Shown here piece by piece: positions 60,681 to 64,000 of a stretch of DNA of 64,000 nucleotides (position 1 is its first letter; each line of letters starts with the position of its first letter). A model generated the notes under the pieces. It saw nothing but the letters and a program-made list of their open reading frames with translations, made no database searches and was not told the DNA's origin. The DNA comes from Flexivirga oryzae (GTDB lineage: Bacteria > Actinomycetota > Actinomycetes > Actinomycetales > Dermatophilaceae). Made by a program: the position numbers and the translations under genes. The stretch spans positions 1,984,001-2,048,000 of the forward strand of contig NZ_JACHVQ010000001.1 of the NCBI RefSeq assembly GCF_014190805.1. Reading direction: 5' to 3'.

Positions 60681-60983
60681 GACCGCCTCCCGGACCCGGC
60701 CAGGCGCTGGCACATCGACCGGTGGGGCGAACTCCGTCGGGCCCTGGTGGACCTGTTCTTCGTGTTCACAGCGATGGCTCCTAATTCCGCATTGTGAAAG
60801 TAATCTTCCATTGAGTGGACATCGAACATGACCTGGCTCACATCTGTCAAGAACCAACGGGTAACCAAGTCCACACCACCAGCAGGCACAGCGGGCATTT
60901 ACGAGGCAGCGGAAACCCGCTGAGCAGCGGTTCACTGGGTTACAGTTCGGCGCAACCAGACGCCGCATCCGAGGAGCACCCCC
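60681..60983. promoter_or_regulatory. 303-bp divergent control region
   Basis: This separates the DUF3311 gene (minus) and the MT0933-like gene (plus). Frames inside lack starts with ribosome sites. It should contain two promoters; A/T-richer stretches occur near 60790-60815. I see no clear palindrome. Confidence 0.4.
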
Positions 60984-61187
60984 ATGGTCGATTTCAGCAG
61001 TCTCGTGCAGAAGGCGAAGGATTTCGCCCGGAAGAACCCGGACAAGGTCCGCGAGGGCGTCTCGAAGGCCGAGGACGTGGTCGACGAGAAGACGGGCGGA
61101 AAGTACGAATCCCAGGTGAACGCCGCCGGCGAACAGGTCGAGAAGCAGCTCGGCGTGCAGCCCGAGGACGGCAACAACCAGAAGTAG
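60984..61187 (+). CDS. MT0933-like antitoxin-family small protein
   Basis: A 67-residue, highly charged helical protein: DFSSLVQKAKDFARKNPDKV, AEDVVDEKTGGKYESQVN and AGEQVEKQLG. The DxVDEKTGGKYxxQVD block defines the MT0933/Rv0909 family, annotated as putative antitoxins. No toxin gene is adjacent, so an antitoxin role is doubtful here. ATG at 60984 with GAGGAG upstream; a perfect hairpin terminator follows. Confidence 0.85.
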   Translation: MVDFSSLVQKAKDFARKNPDKVREGVSKAEDVVDEKTGGKYESQVNAAGEQVEKQLGVQPEDGNNQK

Positions 61188-61209
61188 TCACACAGCCGAC
61201 GACACAAGA

Positions 61210-61239
61210 GCGGGGCACCGGCAGATGCCGGTGCCCCGC
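61210..61239. terminator. Bidirectional hairpin terminator
   Basis: GCGGGGCACCGGCA (61210-61223) and TGCCGGTGCCCCGC (61226-61239) form a 14-bp perfect stem with a 2-nt loop, between two convergent genes ending at 61187 and 61252. Confidence 0.85.
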
Positions 61240-61251
61240 TTCGGTCGTCAA

Positions 61252-61752
61252 TCAGGAGAAGTCATTGCCTCCTTGGTCCGACTGCTGGCCGTCGAAGCCG
61301 CCGCCCGCAGCGCCGGACTGACCCTGATCCTGGCCCCCGAAGCCCTGATCGGCCTGCTGGCCGCCACCGATACCCTGCTCCGGCTGACCCTGCTCCTGCT
61401 GGCCGAAACCGCCTTGTTCAGAGGAAGATTGGCCCTGATCGGCCCCGCCGAAACCTCCCGGCTCGGGCTGCCCCTGGTCGGCCTGCTGACCCCCGAAAGC
61501 CTCGTCAGCTGACTGAGTCTGGTCCTGACCGCCGAAGCCCTGGTCGGCCTGCTGCCCGCCGGCGAAGCCCTGCTCCGATTGCCCCTGGTCGGCCTGCTGA
61601 CCACCGGCGAAGCTCTGCTCCGACTGCCCCTGGTCGTACTCCTGCTGCTGCCCCTGGTCCTGGCCCCCGCCATAACCCTGGTCCTGCTGATATCCCTGCC
61701 CGGACTGATTGTCGCCGGACTGGCCTTGCCCGAATTCGTCGTTCTGACTCAT
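61252..61752 (-). CDS. Low-complexity Gln/Gly-rich repeat protein
   Basis: A 166-residue protein made almost only of Gln, Gly, Asp, Ser, Glu, Ala and Phe. Units such as QGQSEQGFAGGQQADQG and FGGQDQ recur every 14-20 residues, with Phe regularly placed in a G-F-G/A setting. There are no Lys, Arg, His, Cys or Trp residues I can find, giving a strong negative charge. No signal peptide or hydrophobic helix. The composition resembles intrinsically disordered, phase-separating or prion-like domains. Function unknown. ATG at 61752; convergent with the MT0933-like gene. Confidence 0.75.
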   Translation of the reverse strand: MSQNDEFGQGQSGDNQSGQGYQQDQGYGGGQDQGQQQEYDQGQSEQSFAGGQQADQGQSEQGFAGGQQADQGFGGQDQTQSADEAFGGQQADQGQPEPGGFGGADQGQSSSEQGGFGQQEQGQPEQGIGGGQQADQGFGGQDQGQSGAAGGGFDGQQSDQGGNDFS

Positions 61753-61983
61753 GGGTTGTGCCCTCTCGTCGCGTACTTTCTTCGGTCGTGCCGGGTCGCC
61801 CCGGCGACCTCCACGCTATGGTCCGGTTACCGAAAAGTAACTATTGCAATCTCCATGACTTGTCAAAGTTTTGGTAAATACCACCCGCAAGATTCCGTAA
61901 TGGTGCTAGCGCCGCGCGACGGTTGCGACCGCGGTAACCTCAGCCCCGGAGCCGGACCACCAACAGATCACGGAGAGTCCACC

Positions 61984-62340
61984 ATGCGACATCAGGTGAC
62001 CGAAGTCGACACGGCGATCGCGGTGGGGAGCGGCCACGTGCCCGTGCTCGCGACCCCACGGCTTATCGCCTGGCTGGAGGCGGCGACGGTCGAGGCCGCC
62101 GCGCCATACCTGCGACCTGGCCAGACGACCGTGGGTATCTCGATCCGGGTCGATCACACCCGTGCCAGCGCCATCGGCACCCAGGTGGAGGTCTCAGCCG
62201 ATGCGACACCCGATGACAGCGGTCGTCGAATCACCTTTCTCACCAAGGCGATCGACGATACCGGAGCATCTGTCGGCGGTGGGACGATCGTGCGTGCCGT
62301 CGTCGACCGCGAGCACTTCCTCGCCGCGAACGCCCGCTGA
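61984..62340 (+). CDS. Hotdog-fold thioesterase, fluoroacetyl-CoA thioesterase-like
   Basis: A 118-residue single hotdog domain. VPVLATPRLIAWLEAATVEA contains the Thr-x-x-x-x-x-x-x-E pattern and VGISIRVDHTRASAIGTQVE the His/Thr strand of the FlK-type thioesterases. It hydrolyses a short acyl-CoA; housekeeping CoA recycling is more likely than fluoroacetate resistance. ATG at 61984 with GGAGA upstream. Confidence 0.85.
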   Translation: MRHQVTEVDTAIAVGSGHVPVLATPRLIAWLEAATVEAAAPYLRPGQTTVGISIRVDHTRASAIGTQVEVSADATPDDSGRRITFLTKAIDDTGASVGGGTIVRAVVDREHFLAANAR

Positions 62341-62374
62341 GTCCCTCAGGCCGCGACCAACAGCACGACCCGAC

Positions 62375-63013
62375 TCATCCGGACCACCAAAACCCGTGAC
62401 CGCACTTACGCAGCAGATCCACCGCGAGCAGCTCGTCGAGGGCACGGAAGGTCCGGTACTTCGCGCCGGACGACACCGTGTGGTCCATCTCCAGGTCGTG
62501 CATCGCACGCAGCAGGCAGGGCGTGTCGAGGTCGTCCACGAGAAACGCCGTGAACGTGGCGAGGTCGTGTGCGGGCGCCGGCGGCTGGTCCTTCCACCCG
62601 GACATCTTGAATCGCCAGCGTTCCAGGGTCTCGAACGCTCGACGCAACCGCGCCGGAGACAGCGCAGCCGTTTCACCGGGACGAAACCGCAGCAGCGCCA
62701 CGCGTATTGCGAGAGGGTCGTGTGTGTCGATCCAGTGCGTCTGCGCAGCGTTCCAACGATCCGGTTGCACACGTCCGATCGTGATCACCCGCTCCCCCGC
62801 CCTTGACCGGCTGCCTTCGGGTGCCACCAACACTCTTGTGCCGACGCCACCCGGCGGTCCGACCCGTGCGATCAGCCGCCGCTTCACGTCGGCAACCACG
62901 TCCACGCGCGCCGCTAGCAGCGGCGTGTCCTCCAACCCGTCCAGAGCCACGCGCACTGGTTCATCGTTGTTGCACCTGGCAGCAACGCGAACAGAGCGGA
63001 GTCGCGACAGCAT
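62375..63013 (-). CDS. Stand-alone DALR-like domain protein resembling the CysS/MshC C-terminus
   Basis: A 212-residue protein. The second half resembles the anticodon-type helical domain of cysteinyl-tRNA synthetases and MshC ligases: DPLAIRVALLRFRPGETAAL, LRRAFETLERWRFKM, FTAFLVDDLDTPCLLRAMHD and LDELLAVDLLRKCG. The catalytic HIGH/KMSKS half is absent. The first half (about 90 residues) is unrecognised but contains beta-type segments (TRVLVAPEGSRSRAGERVIT). ATG at 63013, 8 bp after the NuoL-like stop. Function unknown. Confidence 0.65.
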   Translation of the reverse strand: MLSRLRSVRVAARCNNDEPVRVALDGLEDTPLLAARVDVVADVKRRLIARVGPPGGVGTRVLVAPEGSRSRAGERVITIGRVQPDRWNAAQTHWIDTHDPLAIRVALLRFRPGETAALSPARLRRAFETLERWRFKMSGWKDQPPAPAHDLATFTAFLVDDLDTPCLLRAMHDLEMDHTVSSGAKYRTFRALDELLAVDLLRKCGHGFWWSG

Positions 63014-63021
63014 GGTCTGCG

Positions 63022-64000
63022 TCAGTACCAGAACGTCACAACGCTCATTGCGGCCACTACCGCGATCAGCATGTACGCGAGGTAGGCGTCGAGCCGACCG
63101 GACTGGAGCCGTTGCGCAAGGCGGCCGAGCCGGCGCAGCCGAGTCCACAGCGGCGCGTAGCCGTAGCGCTCGACCACCGTCACCTCGCGTCGCAACGGGC
63201 GAACCATCCCCTCGGTGACAGAGTCTGCCCGCTCCGCCGTCTCGATCGGCGCAGTGCTGTCGGCGCTGAGCAACATGGTCGCGAGCACCCGGCGCATCGG
63301 ATTTGCGAACGAGAACGAGGTATAACCGCCCTGCCGCTCGACGCCCGGTGATCCCGAGCTCCACACCGGGGCCCGGCGCACCTGCCAAACCGACCGGCCG
63401 GCGACTGCTGCGACGAGAAGCAACACGGCGACGCACATCAACGGGATCTCCACCCACAACTTGCCCGGAGAAAGCGCAGAGAATCCCGAATACACCGGCT
63501 GGACAACCCAACCCGGCGCATTCGCCGACTTCCCGGTGTCACCCACCATTTGCTGCAGTCCCCCGGCGATGAAGCTGAACTCCCAGTGCGCGGCGGCCGA
63601 AACCCCGAGGCACGCCGCGCAGAGCGCGCCGATCGCCACCCGATACGCCGGGGATCGGTCGGTACGCGGTGTCGCCCGTGTCCTGCTCGCGTCGCCGTAT
63701 GCCGTCAGTGCGACCACGCGGACGAACGTCAGACCGGCAACTCCAATAGTGAGCGCCACCAACGATCCTCCGAATGCGGCCCGTAGAAGCCGGCGTTGAC
63801 CGCGACGCCGGCGAGTAACGCCCGAGCGGGCGCGGGCGCCGCAGCGTAGGTCGGCGGCAACCACACCTGGACCGGCAGCAGCCCGACCTTCACGGCAAAT
63901 GCGATGAGCAGCAACACATATGCGGCGTCCCGGGCACCGCTCCCCGGGACGCCGGACCAACTGGCCAGACTCAAGGACCCACTGGCCGAGGACAGGAGCA
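63022..64000 (-). pseudogene. NuoL/HyfB-like proton-pumping subunit gene with a frameshift (partial, runs off right edge)
   Basis: The upstream frame encodes LLLIAFAVKVGLLPVQVWLP and APARALLAGVAVNAGFYG, the conserved Lys-bearing helices of antiporter-like subunits. It breaks after GFYG (about 63780) and the rest continues in another frame from LLRAAFGGSLVALTIGVAGL to VVAAMSVVTFWY at 63022. The expected GFYG-LLR joint is restored if a second copy of the decamer GCTTCTACGG is inserted, so loss of one tandem copy fits. The family pumps protons or ions in hydrogenase-4/complex I-like complexes. It is incomplete at the right edge, so other parts of the cluster may lie beyond it. Confidence 0.75.

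Noticed and set aside
60984..61187. Functional toxin-antitoxin locus with the MT0933-like protein
   Set aside because: No toxin-like gene lies next to it; a terminator follows immediately and the upstream gene is divergent.
61984..62340. Dedicated fluoroacetate-resistance gene
   Set aside because: The protein is FlK-like in fold, but nothing nearby relates to fluorometabolites; a general acyl-CoA thioesterase is more likely.

Overview
The window is chromosomal DNA from a high-G+C Gram-positive bacterium, almost certainly an actinobacterium. Supporting signs are the strongly G/C-biased third codon positions, many GTG starts, GGAGG-type ribosome sites, short ATGA/GTGA gene overlaps, and typical actinobacterial families (MT0933-like antitoxin, PGPGW membrane protein, DUF3311 + sodium:solute symporter, DUF427). 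A Micrococcales relative is my guess only; there is no rRNA to test it.

Layout. (1) 1-13.5 kb, catabolic genes: a six-gene minus-strand operon (ABM-domain protein, FAH-type hydrolase, aldehyde dehydrogenase, VOC protein, SDR, FAD monooxygenase) divergent from a berberine-bridge-type oxidase. Two divergent LysR regulators, a ribose-type ABC importer and an MBL-fold hydrolase + cupin pair follow. (2) 13.7-22.1 kb, a conflict/defence-like block: a papain-family protease fused to a seven-repeat lectin-like propeller with a chagasin-type papain inhibitor 3 bp downstream; a small protein + membrane protein pair; a probable type II restriction-modification pair; a membrane-anchored P-loop GTPase with a membrane partner. 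(3) 22.1-34.0 kb, visibly lower in G+C: two decayed transposase fragments, then a long minus-strand operon of a fumarase-superfamily lyase, three different enolase-superfamily enzymes and a ferric/polyamine-type ABC importer, with a divergent GntR regulator. This reads as an acquired acid-sugar or related carboxylate pathway. (4) 34.0-43.3 kb, accessory island: three ruined toxin-antitoxin loci (HepT/MntA, HigB/HigA, YefM/YoeB), an intact IS5-family element with a CTAA target duplication, DUF427, and a caspase-STAND ATPase-WD40 protein overlapping an alpha/beta hydrolase gene. (5) 43.3-50 kb: Sua5-like protein, MFS exporter with divergent LysR, aldo/keto reductase, amidohydrolase, BNR-repeat protein. 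(6) 50-54.4 kb: two damaged secreted-enzyme genes, a tannase-like lipoprotein with an in-frame TAG before its catalytic His, and a BNR/ricin-lectin protein with a frameshift after its signal peptide. (7) 54.6-64 kb, mostly housekeeping: OhrR/MarR regulator with palindromic operators, tRNA-Val(CAC), PabC-like enzyme, enoyl-CoA hydratase, symporter, Q/G-rich protein, thioesterase, a DALR-like domain, and a frameshifted NuoL/HyfB-like subunit running off the right edge.

The most interesting items are the protease-lectin/inhibitor pair, the caspase-STAND-WD40/hydrolase operon, the triple-enolase catabolic operon, and the concentration of broken genes (at least six frame disruptions). The last may be real decay or partly sequencing error.
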